Origin: Hypoxylon rubiginosum
Lineage: Eukaryota > Ascomycota > Sordariomycetes > Xylariales > Hypoxylaceae
DNA: 64,000 nucleotides
Reading direction: 5' to 3'
Assembly: GCA_902806565.1 (NCBI GenBank)
Contig: CADCXA010000006.1
Coordinates: 2,356,001-2,420,000, forward strand
This document shows positions 51,647 through 62,509 of this stretch, piece by piece. The notes under the pieces were generated by a model. It worked only from the letters and a program-made list of their open reading frames with translations, searched no databases and was not told the origin of the DNA. The translations under genes were made by a program, and so were the position numbers. Position 1 is the first letter of the stretch. Each line of letters opens with the position of its first letter.

Positions 51647-53157
51647 AGAGCCGGCTTTTGATATTCGTGTCATTTTTTCACTTTGCCTTTGCCTACTATG
51701 GCTAGCCTGTCCTTACCGGTATACGTATGTGTGTGTGTATATGCTCGCGCCGCTAAGATACCCCCCCTCCACTGGAGATTCGTTGTGTTGGTCGGATGAT
51801 ATCGCTCGTTTTATGGCAAGGCAAGACAAGCAAAGGAGGCTGGATTTTACAACTGCGATTTTCGGTTTTTGGCTTTTCCGTTGGAGTTTCGGGAGTTCCA
51901 TGTGTCTATCTGGTCTCTCCTTCCGTCTGTCTCATCACACCGTCTCCCTTTATCTTGCCGAAACCCGATCGGTGTACGAGTACGACCTGACTCCTTTTTC
52001 CTTTGCCCTTCGCTTCTTCCGACATATCGTCGTCTCTTTTCGATGAACTTGTTTATATAACTGGAAAAAGGTCGTGTGTGCTTTCTCGCGATCTCTCTTT
52101 CCGCGACATTACACTTGTATAATATTCCGTTTTTCTGTCTCAAGGGCTTCTCTCTTTTACTATCTTCCACACTGAAAAAATTGGGAGGTGTTTTTTTCTT
52201 CAAAACCTCAAGGAACAGGATCTTTGAAACTGGAAGCGAACAAGGACTGGGAGGGTGGCTTGGGCAACTCGCCCCTTGTGTATTTATTTCTGGAAATTTT
52301 TGTTCGAAGTGGAAAAAAAAAGGGAAAGCAAATAACTATCGATAGGTATATATAGATGGGTGGCAAACTAGCTTAGGTCTCGGGACCGGCGCGAGGGTTT
52401 TAAAATAAGGTAGCAAGGCATCGAGAACGATCTCGTGGAAGGACGTTTCTGGGGGATCTTCTCTGTGGATAGCTTAATCCTCTCCCTAGCTAGAAATTAA
52501 GGATAAAAAATTTCCTTGGGATACATGATACACTTGATGTCTGTCATTGTTTGTCATTGCTTGATCAAGTGTCTAGTCAGAAAACGGTGTTGGTACGATG
52601 TGAGTTAAGCTATTTAGACTTAGGATCGAGCGAGGCTACGCAAAGTCCATATCAGAATCTACAATCTCGGTCTTCCTATTAAGGACTTTTCTAATATATA
52701 CTGAGGTATGAGGTATCTAATATTTGTCCTCGATGGATCAACAACTACGCCCCTTATACCTTGATGGATTAGAAATATCAGGGGTTATATTAGGTAATTC
52801 GCTTATTACATAAATTCGCCTCGGCTTACGGGTAAACCTGGATACAACACACTGCCCCGTAATTAATGACTCGTTCTCGTTATCAGTGATATCGTGCCCC
52901 TCCAACGGCTTCGTGTAGATTCTAAATTGTGCCTAACTGTCTTATCGTTTGTCATTCTAACGAGACAACTATTTTCCCGTATACCAAAGTCCAAAGTCCC
53001 TTTGACTTCCGACCTACCACTCCTCGTAGTAATCACGCTTCATCCTCCAACTGTTGAAGTTTGATAAACCACAGACACCGCCCCAAGATTCGCACCAACT
53101 GTCTACAACCCGCCACAACGTATTCACTGCGAAATATTCCACCTCCAAACAGCCGCG
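51647..53157. other. Intergenic region, no gene seen
   Basis: About 1.5 kb between the apsA-like gene and UBC12. The first half is T-rich, probably 3' UTR. The second half holds the UBC12 promoter. A (TG)n run of about six units lies near 51728. Open frames (up to 168 codons at 51540-52046) overlap the apsA 3' end and carry no motif. Confidence 0.5.
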
Positions 53158-53860
53158 ATGGCGTCTATGACCAAGATTTGGTCTTTGGTGAGTCTGAATA
53201 CTCGTGATCGGAGTCAGAGTTTACTATGTAATTCATTCTAACAGCACCGGTACAGAAATCAGCACAGCAAAAGGCAGAAAACGCTGATGGCGGACGAAAG
53301 AAGAAGGTCACACCAGCCCAATTACGAGTCCAAAAAGGTACGTGATGATGTTGCGCTTCTGAATTCAAGAACTTCTTCGCTTTGCTCAGTTTCTAATCGA
53401 CGCAGATCTCTCCGAGCTATCCTTAGGTACGACGATGAAGACCATCTTCGACGATCCCGACGACATCCTTAACTTCATACTCGAGATCACGCCGGACGAG
53501 GGCATCTACCACGGAGGCCGGTTCACCTTCACATTCACCATGGGACCCAACTATCCCCACGAGCCGCCCAAGGTGCGCTGCCAGCAGAAGATCTACCACC
53601 CCAACATCGACCTCGAGGGCAAGGTGTGCCTCAACATCCTGCGCGAGGACTGGAAGCCCGTCCTGAACCTGAACGCCGTCATCGTCGGCCTGCAGTTCCT
53701 GTTCCTCGAGCCGAACGCCTCAGACCCCCTCAACAAGGAGGCCGCCGACGACCTACGCCAGAGCCGAGAGAACTTCCGACGAAACGTTCGGGTGTCTATG
53801 GGCGGCGGCTCCGTACGTGGGGTTTCATACGACCGCGTGGCCTACGGTAAATTCCAATAG
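53158..53860 (+). CDS. UBC12: NEDD8-conjugating enzyme E2 (UBC12)
   Basis: Three exons, 53158-53187, 53256-53337 and 53406-53860 (both introns 68 nt), encode 188 residues. The start MASMTKIWSLKSAQQKAE resembles the N-terminal docking peptide of Ubc12 (MxKxWSLKxxQ), which binds the NEDD8 E1. The E2 core follows: LRVQKDLSELSLG, PNYPHEPPKVRC, KIYHPNIDLEGKVCLNILREDWKPVLNL with the active-site Cys at residue 112, and LFLEPNASDPLNKEAADDL. The E2 transfers NEDD8 (Rub1) to cullins, activating SCF-type ubiquitin ligases. The two extra residues before MTKIW are unusual, and the second Met might be the real start because Ubc12 is normally acetylated on Met1. Confidence 0.95.
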
Positions 53861-54829
53861 TTTTACCTACGTCCACGCACGGTAGCACGCACACAACATA
53901 CACATTTACACCTGCATCCCAAAGGATGCGCTATCAAGGGAATCTTGGTAGAATGCATATTTCGGGACTCTTTAGGTACGATTCATGAAAGAAAGATGAG
54001 GGTCGGAGACGAAGCCCAAATATGGACTTTGCAAATGACACATAGCAAGGCGTTATCGAGGGGGTCATATCCAATTTAGGACTCTCAGGGGATTTACAAT
54101 ACCCGTCTCTACTGTTGACTTGCGGAGGATGATAGACCGAGCAGCTGGACGCCACTCTGGTCTTGTCCTGGGTGGTATTTGCGCGACACATGGCATAACT
54201 AATAGGGAAATGCTTTGCAATACCTACATGTAGGTAGTTAGATGCTGGCCTGATCAATATCAATGCAACATGGTTTGCCCTATAACTTCTGCTGTTAACT
54301 TCTGCTGTGTGGTTATTTTGGGACCTCCTTGCTTCCTAATACACGATGTGACTGAGGGCTTCCATAAATTCATGTTATACAAACAAACATACAAGCACAC
54401 GTAGTTGTTATATGGTGCGTGTTACCGCCTTGTTGAAAGCGTGCCTTTGCCCTGTCCTTGCTTCAGCGTTGTTCAAGTAGCAGGTTAGTACCTATACCAC
54501 TTGAGCTCTACAGGGTTGATGCCTCTAGTATAGGCGTCCATGGTGCAGATTTGTACCTATACGACAGAAATACCAGCTGTACCCCAGGGGCCTGGCCGGA
54601 CCGGCGATATTCCCCACCATTAGCTTGCCGAAGTGACTGACCGCCGAAATCGCAACACAAGCTCGATTCGAACTTTTTTTGCTACCAAGACCCTGGGAAA
54701 AATAAAGAAAAAAAATCTGACTGACGCAGAAAAAAAAAAAAGGGTCAGGTGTTTTCACAGATTTAATACTCCGTTGACCTTCTCGTAACCATTTCTCTTC
54801 CACCATCTCCACTCAATTTCTACTTCACG
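53861..54829. other. Intergenic region, no gene seen
   Basis: About 970 bases between UBC12 and the ketol-acid reductoisomerase gene. A duplicated ACTTCTGCTGTTA occurs at 54286-54305. An A12 run lies at 54730. The last 300 bases are likely the ILV5 promoter. Confidence 0.45.
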
Positions 54830-56294
54830 ATGGCTTCTAGAGGATTTTCCAAGGCTGTACGCAGCCAATTGGCCCGTCGTGTGGCCTCCCCCGCCGTCCA
54901 GAGACGCACCTTCGTCGCCGCGTCCAACCTCGTCAGAGCTACTCCCAAGGCCCGCCCTGCTCTGGCCGGTGCCGTCCACCAGCAGGTCCGTGGTGTCAAG
55001 ACCATCGACTTCGCTGGAACGCCCGAGGAGGTCTTTGGTGAGCTCAATTGGCTGGCATATAAATGATATTTGGCTTACACCGTCTTCTATAGAGCGTGCC
55101 GACTGGCCCAAGGAGAAGCTCTTGGTGAGTCTTACCCATTTACCACCAAGTTTTTTTTCTTCTACTCAATGATCAAAGATAACTAATATCTCCTCTAGGA
55201 CTACTTCAAGAACGACACCCTCGCCCTCATCGGCTACGGCTCTCAGGGCCACGGCCAGGGTCTTAACCTCCGTGACAACGGCCTCAACGTCATCATCGGT
55301 GTCCGAAAGAACGGCCAATCGTGGAAGGATGCCCAACAGGACGGCTGGGTTCCCGGCAAGAACCTATTCGAGGTTGACGAGGCCATCTCCAAGGGTACTA
55401 TCGTCATGAACCTGCTCAGCGATGCTGCCCAGAGCGAGACGTGGCCCGCCATCAAGCCCCAGCTCACCAAGGGCAAGGTACGCTAGTATGAGTCATATGT
55501 GTTAACAAGCAGGATAATTAACAATTTGCAGACCCTATACTTCTCCCACGGTTTCTCTCCCGTCTTCAAGGACGTCACCAACGTCGATGTCCCCAAGGAC
55601 ATTGATGTCATCCTCGTCGCCCCCAAGGGATCCGGTCGTACCGTGCGATCCCTCTTCCGTGAGGGCCGTGGTATCAACTCCTCCTTCGCCGTCTTCCAGG
55701 ACGTTACTGGTAAGGCCGAGGAGAAGGCCCAGGCTCTCGGTGTTGCCGTCGGCAGTGGTTACCTCTACAAGACCACCTTCGAGAAGGAGGTGTACTCTGA
55801 CCTGTACGGTGAGCGTGGCTGCTTGATGGGTGGTATCCACGGTATGTTCCTGGCTCAGTACGAGGTTCTCCGAGAACGTGGCCACAGCCCCAGCGAGGCC
55901 TTCAACGAGACTGTTGAGGAGGCTACCCAGAGCTTATACCCCCTGATCGGCGCCAACGGTATGGACTGGATGTACGAGGCCTGCTCGACCACTGCCCGAC
56001 GAGGTGCCATTGACTGGACCCCGCGATTCAAGGATGCCCTGAAGCCCGTCTTCAACAAGCTGTACGACTCCGTACGGGACGGTACCGAGACGAAGCGATC
56101 GCTCGAGTACAACAGCCAGAAGGACTACCGACAGAAGTTCGAGGCGGAGATGGAAGAGATCCGCAGCATGGAGATCTGGAGGGCCGGCAAGGCCGTGAGG
56201 TAAGAAGCATCGAAGAGAATTACCTTTATGCTGCTGCAGTGATTGCTAACTGGATTTCCCTTACAGATCTCTCCGACCCGAGAACACAAAATAA
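54830..56294 (+). CDS. ILV5: Ketol-acid reductoisomerase, mitochondrial
   Basis: Five exons, 54830-55037, 55093-55124, 55199-55477, 55532-56199 and 56267-56294 (introns 55, 74, 54 and 67 nt), encode 404 residues, the size of fungal Ilv5. The second exon is only 32 nt and the last only 28 nt (ending SLRPENTK). The N-terminal ~57 residues are Arg/Ala-rich without acidic residues, a mitochondrial presequence. The NADPH-binding fold follows (LIGYGSQGHGQGLNLRD, near 90-106), then VILVAPKGSGRTVR, GYLYKTTFEKEVYSDLYGERGCLMGGIHG with metal-binding acidic residues, and NETVEEATQSLYPLIGANGMDWMY. It catalyses the second common step of isoleucine and valine synthesis. Codon use is strongly biased to C-ending codons, as in highly expressed genes. 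Confidence 0.97.
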
Positions 56295-56695
56295 GTGCAT
56301 TTGACGTATAAATGGAACAAAAAAACTATCGGGACGGTATACTAAAAAGGCGGAGGCATATTCCCCAGGCGGCAAAAGGAAGAGCTTTTGTACTTGTATT
56401 CGGGATTTCCCCCCAAGTCGTTCTCACGAGGAGATTAGGGACATGGTCCAAAAGTCATCCTAAATGAAATTTCTCTAAAGCACTTTTGACATGTTTTCTC
56501 GATTGCGGACTAATATTAATGTGCCTTTTCCTCTCCGTTATCGGTCCTCTGACAGATCGTAAATTTTTAACTGGTCGTATCTACTACGCCATTGCATTCA
56601 CTTGGCATCCCCATCCCCCCTCTCTCTCTTTTCTCTTCTCCGACCCTATCATAGCCAACCCAGACCGAGGCGAGAAAAAGGAGAAGAAGAAAAAA
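56295..56695. other. Spacer between tandem genes
   Basis: About 400 bases: ILV5 3' UTR, then the promoter of the dehydratase-like gene. The last 90 bases change from C/T-rich to A/G-rich, typical of a fungal transcription start region. Confidence 0.45.
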
Positions 56696-58710
56696 ATGGC
56701 GGACCCGTCCACGTCGCCGCCGCTGACGCGGGCCTCGGTGGCCGAGGCGCGCGAGCTGATCCGGCCGTTCGTGCACCGCACGCCGGTGTTGACGAGCTCC
56801 TCGCTGTCGGCGCTGGCTTCCACGCCCACACCCACCCAGGGAGAGGGAAAGGCGAGACCGAAGCTCAGGCTCTGGTTCAAGTGCGAGAACCTGCAGAAGG
56901 TGGGCGCGTTCAAGGCGCGGGGCGCGTTCCACGCCATCGAGCGGCTCAAGAAGGAGCCCGGGTGGCTCGCCGGGGGCGGGGCGGAGAGGGGGGTTGTTAC
57001 GCATAGCTCCGGTTGGTCCTTTTTTCTTCTACTTTTTCTGAGTTCTCCTTTTGTCGTGGTCTGGTCGAGTGCCTATTTGCGTCTTAATTATATGGATTTT
57101 CGTTGGATGCGGTGTGCGTGTTTTGCTTGGGGGGTGGCTACTTCGGAGTGTGCTTAAGGGGTAGGCTTGTGCTGTGAAAAAGTCTCGAGAAAGTCTAGTA
57201 ATGTTGGTTACATTGTGAGCTCAGGTTTATCAGTACCTGGCTTATTTAGGATCCCCCCGGGCCTTGGGAAAGTGAAGAAGGCAAGACTACAGCCGGAAGT
57301 CGGGTCAGGGGCTGGCTACGAGACCCCCCCTTTACAAGCTCGTCTTGTTAAGGGTTAGATTCGCGCTATATACTCTTGTCCTAACGATAGAATCGTATAA
57401 CGAGGCAGGGAGTAAGAGACGAAGACATTACTAACCAACGAGCCCACAGGAAACCACGCGCAGGCGCTCGCGCTCGCGGCCCGCGCCAACGGCATCCCGG
57501 CGTACATCGTGATGCCGACGATCTCGGCGCCGCCCAAGATCGCCGCGACGAAAGGGTACGGGGCCACGGTGGTGTTCAGCGGCAGCACGAGCGTGGAGCG
57601 CGAGGCCGTCACCGCCAAGGTCGTCGAGGAGACCGGCGCCCGCCTCGTGCCGCCCTACGACCACCCGGATATCGTCCTGGGGCAGGGCACGCTCGGGCTC
57701 GAGTTCCAGGAGCAGGTCGAGGCTATGATGGCCGAGGAGGTTGGCGGGGAGAAGAAGAAGAAGGGGCTCGATGCTATTATTGCGCCTTGTGGCGGCGGCG
57801 GTAGTAAGTGACCTTTTCAACTTTTATCATCCCCCTCTACTTAGTATTGGACCCTTTCGAAAGCCTCGAGTCTGTTTGAGAAATCGTGCTTCTAAGGCAT
57901 GCTTAGATCCCTGACTCTTTCCTCCTCTCGGAATTCACGTAAAAGGCAGCGTAACAGCCAGTATTTTCACAGCAAGGGGCAGCTTATAGAAGAAGTGCCC
58001 ATTGGCCCAGTGGTCAAGGCGTCTGACTGTTAACGTGGCCGTCCACAGAAGCAGAAAAATCAGAAGATCCCTGGTTCGACCCCAGGATGGGCAGATTTCT
58101 TTTTTCCTTTTCCTTTTTGCTCGCTCCTCTTAGTCTCCTTTAAGTCGCCGTATCTTAGCAATATCACCCACCATAAACCCCCTTTTCTTCTCCCCGATAT
58201 ACTACTCCTTTCCAAGAAAACAAACCCTTTCCACTAACCCCCCCTCGCGCAGTGCTCTCCGGCGTAGCCCTCTCCTGCGAAGGCACGGGGATCCGTGTCT
58301 TCGGCGCGGAGCCCTCCTTCCAGGGCGCCGACGACGCCAAGCGGGGCTACGAGTCGGGCGTCCGCGTCGAGTCCGTGTCGTCGCTGACGGTCGCCGACGG
58401 CCTGCGCACGCCCGTGGGCCGCGTCCCCTGGTCCGTCATCTACGAGCGCCGCCTCGTCGCCGGCTTCTACAGCGTGTCCGACGCCGACGTCGTCCGCGCC
58501 ATGCGGCTGGCCTACGAGCGCCTCAAGGTCGTCGTCGAGCCCAGCGCCGCCGTCCCGCTCGCCGTCGCCCTGTACGACGAGGACTTCCGGGCCATGGTGG
58601 AGAGGGAGGCCGGCGAGGAGGGGTGGGACGTTGGGATCGTGTTTAGCGGGGGCAACGTGAGCTTGGAGGCGTTGGGGAAGCTGTTTGCCGCGGAAGAAGA
58701 GTCGAAGTAG
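56696..58710 (+). CDS. PLP-dependent serine/threonine dehydratase-like enzyme (serine racemase / SRY1 type)
   Basis: Three exons, 56696-57011, 57450-57803 and 58253-58710, encode 375 residues. Motifs: the PLP Lys at 73 in LQKVGAFKARGAF, SSGNHAQALALAA (recreated exactly by splice 1), the phosphate-binding APCGGGGMLSG (recreated by splice 2), FGAEP, EPSAAVPLAV and VFSGGNVS. Fold type II PLP enzymes of this length without C-terminal ACT domains are serine/threonine dehydratases, serine racemases or 3-hydroxyaspartate dehydratases. It is therefore not the regulated threonine deaminase ILV1, although it lies just downstream of ILV5. Both introns are unusually long for this window (438 and 449 nt), and intron 2 contains a complete tRNA-Asn gene. 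The first donor (GTTGGT) is weak. Substrate cannot be told from sequence. Confidence 0.9.
57996..58094 (+). tRNA. tRNA-Asn (GUU) with an intron, nested inside a protein-gene intron
   Basis: The acceptor strands TGCCCAT/ATGGGCA pair perfectly, discriminator G. The D-arm is GCCCAGTGGTCAAGGC, the anticodon stem TCTGA/TCAGA, the loop CTGTTA...A with anticodon GTT, the variable loop AGATC, the T-arm CCTGG-TTCGACC-CCAGG. A 26-nt intron sits at 58033-58058 after position 37. The gene lies on the same strand as, and wholly within, the second intron (57804-58252) of the dehydratase-like gene. A T-rich terminator follows. Confidence 0.9.
58096..58105 (+). terminator. RNA polymerase III terminator of tRNA-Asn
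   Basis: TTTCTTTTTT directly after the tRNA-Asn 3' end, with a further T-run downstream. Confidence 0.75.
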
Positions 58711-59063
58711 ATGTATGTTTGTGTATGGATCCTCTTTTGGTTTCAAGACGGATACCTAGGAGCTCTAGTGGGTATATTTACACTGGTATTATTCAAAGGC
58801 ACACAAGTACATAATTCGAGGAAGGCTGCCTGACGATAGATGTACGGAATATATACATATGCAAAAACAAAGACGTGATAATAATCGATCGCTATGCTAC
58901 CAAATAACGCTCTACTGCCAACATTGAAAATGTCTATGCAACAAACTGAATCCAAACGGCATGTCTCATCACATCGTTATGCGGGTATCCCAGTTCCCTT
59001 CTCTACCTAGGTATGTATTGCATTAAATATCCAACAGCTCTTTCTTCCTGAGTTACCTAGGCA
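58711..59063. other. Convergent intergenic spacer
   Basis: About 350 bases between the 3' ends of the dehydratase-like and MFS genes, so it carries two 3' UTRs. TACCTAGGTA at 59004-59013. No gene. Confidence 0.5.
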
Positions 59064-60910
59064 TCACTGGTTCAGGGCCTTGTCCATCTGCTCCCTCCAC
59101 CTCCGGCTGTTCTTCCGCAGGAGCCAGATGCACACGTTGCCGCTGATCCAGGAGATGAGGCCGACCATAGTCAAGAGCCAGCCGACGCCCATGGCGTCGA
59201 TGAGGGGCTGGCCGACGATACCGCCGGTACAGCTGAATATGTTGCGGACGAAGTTGTTGAGGGCGACGCCGCTGCTGCTGCGGCGCGGCATGAACTCGGT
59301 GAGCATCGTCGTGGCCGCGCTGAACACGAGCATGCTGCCGACGCCGAAGAAGAAGTTGGCCACGGACGGCGCCGCCCAGTGGACGCCGTAGTACGTCGTC
59401 CACCCGGACCAGATTAACGCCCCCGGGTACAGCGTCGCCGAGATCCACGCGTTCTCGCGCATCCGGTCCTCGGGCAGGTACACCAGCCTGCCGCGGGCGT
59501 CGTACCGCTGGGCCTTCTCGGCCGCGCGCACCATGATGCTGTCGATCCAGCGGCCGCCCAGCACCGAGGCGGCGAAGTAGCCGAGCGAGCCGGGCAGGTA
59601 CAGGAGCCCGATGATGATGGCCGAGTAGCCGTAGGGCGCCTGCGAGAAGGCCGACTGGATGACGATGTTGAGGACGTAGAGCGAACCGAAGGTGACGGCG
59701 GCGTAGTAGACGGTGATGGCGACGGCGGGGAAGCGCAGGTACATGATGATCTCGAGCGGGTCGACCAGGCACCTCTTCAACGACACGGCGGCCTGCTTGA
59801 CGGAGCGTGTGGTGGAGACGCGCGACAGGCCTTCGGGAGACGATTGCACGGCGGCGGCAGCTAGCGGCTTGCGCTTGGCTAGGGTCTCGGGTATACAGAA
59901 CAGGATGAGGACGAAGACGACGGCGCCGTACGCGGTGAGGAACCACATGGTACTCCTCCAGCCGAATCCTTCAGCGAGGGCGCCGCCGATGATAGGAGCC
60001 AGCAGCGGTCCCATCAACGGCCCCAGGTAGAAATAGCCCATGGCCCTTCCGCGCTCCCTCGGCTCCCATATATCGGCGATGGTCCCGGCGCCGACGGCCT
60101 GGACCGACGCCGCAGCGCCGCCGGCCAAGACCCGGAAGACGATCAGCATGGCGATGTTGACACTCAGGCCGCTTAGCAGGGTGAAGATGACGTTCAGTAG
60201 AAACGACGAGATGTAGATGTTACGGCGGCCTAGGACTTCGGAGAACGAAGACCACCAGAGCGGGAAGATGGACATGGCTAGCATGTACAGGGCTACTGTC
60301 AGATTCACTACCGTTGGCGACGCGCCGAGGTCCTTGGACATGTCCGGAAGGGCAGCTGGTACGATTCATGCATGTAAGTCTCCTAGTCTAAAAGGGTGGC
60401 GCTACGGTATATAATGGAAGGTGAATATCTGCTTACGGTAAAAGATGGCAGAGCCCATCGGTGCGGCACAGGCAGCCAATGCTACAAACGCAGTGATAGT
60501 CCTACCCGCGTGTAAGATAAGAAATACTTAGAAATTCACGTACAATCTCATAAGAAAAGTCCTTACCACTTGACTTTGTTCGGATAGTCGTACGGCCTCT
60601 CGACCTCCGGGACAAGCGTCAACTGGGCCAGGAGACCTCGTCGTTTCAGCCTGGGCACTACAGAAAGCGGCCGGGACCGAGTAGACGACGCTTGCGACCT
60701 GACCCGCGCTGCCGGCGTGGCAGTTGCGGCCTCCTCGTCGACCGGGATGCCATCCGGAGTGAGGATCTGGTCGGGAATGGCATCTATAAATATTTTGTCT
60801 TCCCTATCATGATTCGAGGTGGCGATAGACGCCTCGTCTTTCGGCACTCCTCTGTGTACTTCGATGTCTTCTGTGGACTTTTCGTCCATCTTTTCTGGGT
60901 CGACAGCCAT
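59064..60910 (-). CDS. MFS drug/polyamine transporter (DHA1 family, 12 TM)
   Basis: Three exons on the minus strand, 60910-60567, 60501-60437 and 60355-59064 (introns 65 and 81 nt), encode 566 residues. The 65-nt middle exon supplies most of the first membrane helix (TITAFVALAACAAPMGSAIF). Residues 1-115 are a hydrophilic cytoplasmic N-terminus. Landmarks of H+-antiporters: FSEVLGRRNIYISSFLLNV (motif A-like), RVLAGGAAASVQAVGAGTIADIW (motif B), MGPLLAPIIGG (antiporter motif C) and a long central loop at about residue 290. The closest groups I know are the Tpo/Dtr1/Qdr exporters of polyamines and drugs. The substrate is unknown. There is no biosynthetic cluster nearby, so a housekeeping or stress-export role is more likely than toxin export. 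Confidence 0.9.
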
Positions 60911-62509
60911 ATCCGAAGGCTTTTACGCTCTTCAGAGCGATGAGCCTTGGCGGAGGGCCAACAAGAAAAAGGATGGCCTGGTAACCGATATCGGTGAAGC
61001 AAACCAGAGAAGCCGAGGCAAGCTTCGTATAGCTGTTCACAAACGAAGCTATACAGTTGTCCAAAGATCTCAATAGACGATTGTAGGTATGTATGAGAGA
61101 TGCCAAGGCAAAGTCAATCCTTTGTTAGGAGAAAGTGGAGGTTGGTAAAGTACTTAGGAGGTAGATAGGAAAATAGTCAAAATAGACCAAGACGGGATTG
61201 TCAAAGAGAAGTGACATTAAAGACGGGGGTAACCGCTCGGATTTGGCCCACAATGGATATAATAAAATAATAGGCTTGTTTCTCGAGGAAGGACGGATTT
61301 GGGCTATGGGCTATTCTGTACTGGTGCTCGTGTGGAGAATTGACCGCCCTTTACCAGTATAGTACCAGGTGTACCAGGTGTACCAGGTAGGAACGAGAAC
61401 AGGAACAGGAATTGTAAATGCCGAGAAGCCCGAGATCGTGAACGCGGGTCAATGATTCCATTCGGCTAGCAATTCCGATCCATTGTATCCCCCCAACCCC
61501 TTAGCCAGTAGTCGAAGCGAATCCTCGTCGTGATAGCGAACAAGGTTGCAGTGTCACGACGTTCGTCGGGACTGCAGATGCATGGTGGCATTCTACGATA
61601 CGACCAAATTGTCCCATTGCCGTAGAATATATAGGACCTGGGTAGTGGAGGAAAGTTCCGAGTTGTGAGATAGATCAAGATAATACAGGTTATTATCACG
61701 GCGTCCTACTTGGAACGTAATCATACTCCCGTAGCCGTTCCTGACAGTGTCGTATCCTACCTATTCAACGTAGCCGCATTTGCTGTGAGACCCGGCGGCC
61801 GTGCAACTTTACATTCGGGACCGGGAATTAAGCATAAGATGTTTTCTGGAACGCTCATTTGCCGAGGCGTGGTGATACGTATTACTGATCGGTCATCTCA
61901 GTCTCAGTGGGGTGGCACAATACGAACACCCGATTGCATATGCCCCGTAACGAGAGATCGAACGGAATAGAAGCACCTCACTAAAGAGCATTCTTTACCT
62001 AACCGACACTCGAACAGTTCTCATCCAGGCGGATGTCGACCTACGGCTTGCGGAAGACGGACTTCCGCTAGTCTTCGCAGCTCAGCATAGTCTGCCATGC
62101 CTCATTGTCGAACAGACTAACAAATTGGGCAAATAAAGACGTGGCTAGTGTTATGCAAAGACGTTCGAATGAGATACTTGGCGGCAGCATCACGAGAGTT
62201 GTCATGAAACACTCATCTTGATGTCATGTCATGTTGTGTTCGGCGTTGAATACCGACCTTTTTTTTTATAGCGGTCAGTACCCGTCAGAGCCCGCTCTGC
62301 CCGCTGTGGGGCCTGGTCACATTAGCACCTAACAAAAAAGAAAGAAAAGAAAAGAAAAAAATACCGGGGTTCTACCGCATTACCATTGGCCACTCACATC
62401 ACTTCTCAACGCCTGTAGTCGTCCGATATAGGCAGGCCAGGCCACATGCTGTAATTTCGCTATTCGCGCTGCTCACGTACCTAAGGTAGGTAGGTACCGA
62501 AGCCAAATC
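60911..62509. other. Intergenic region between divergent MFS and PRO1 genes
   Basis: About 1.6 kb with both promoters. A GTACCAGGT tandem repeat lies at 61362-61389, and an A-rich AAGAAAG tract at 62334-62360. The small frames at 61466-61970 have no motif. TACCTAAGGTAGGTAGGTACC lies just before the PRO1 start. Confidence 0.5.
61362..61389. repeat. (GTACCAGGT)3 tandem repeat
   Basis: Three consecutive 9-bp units. Confidence 0.8.

Noticed and set aside
59053..59946. 297-codon Arg/His-rich minus-strand frame
   Set aside because: Shifted-frame shadow of the MFS transporter exon caused by GC-ending codons.
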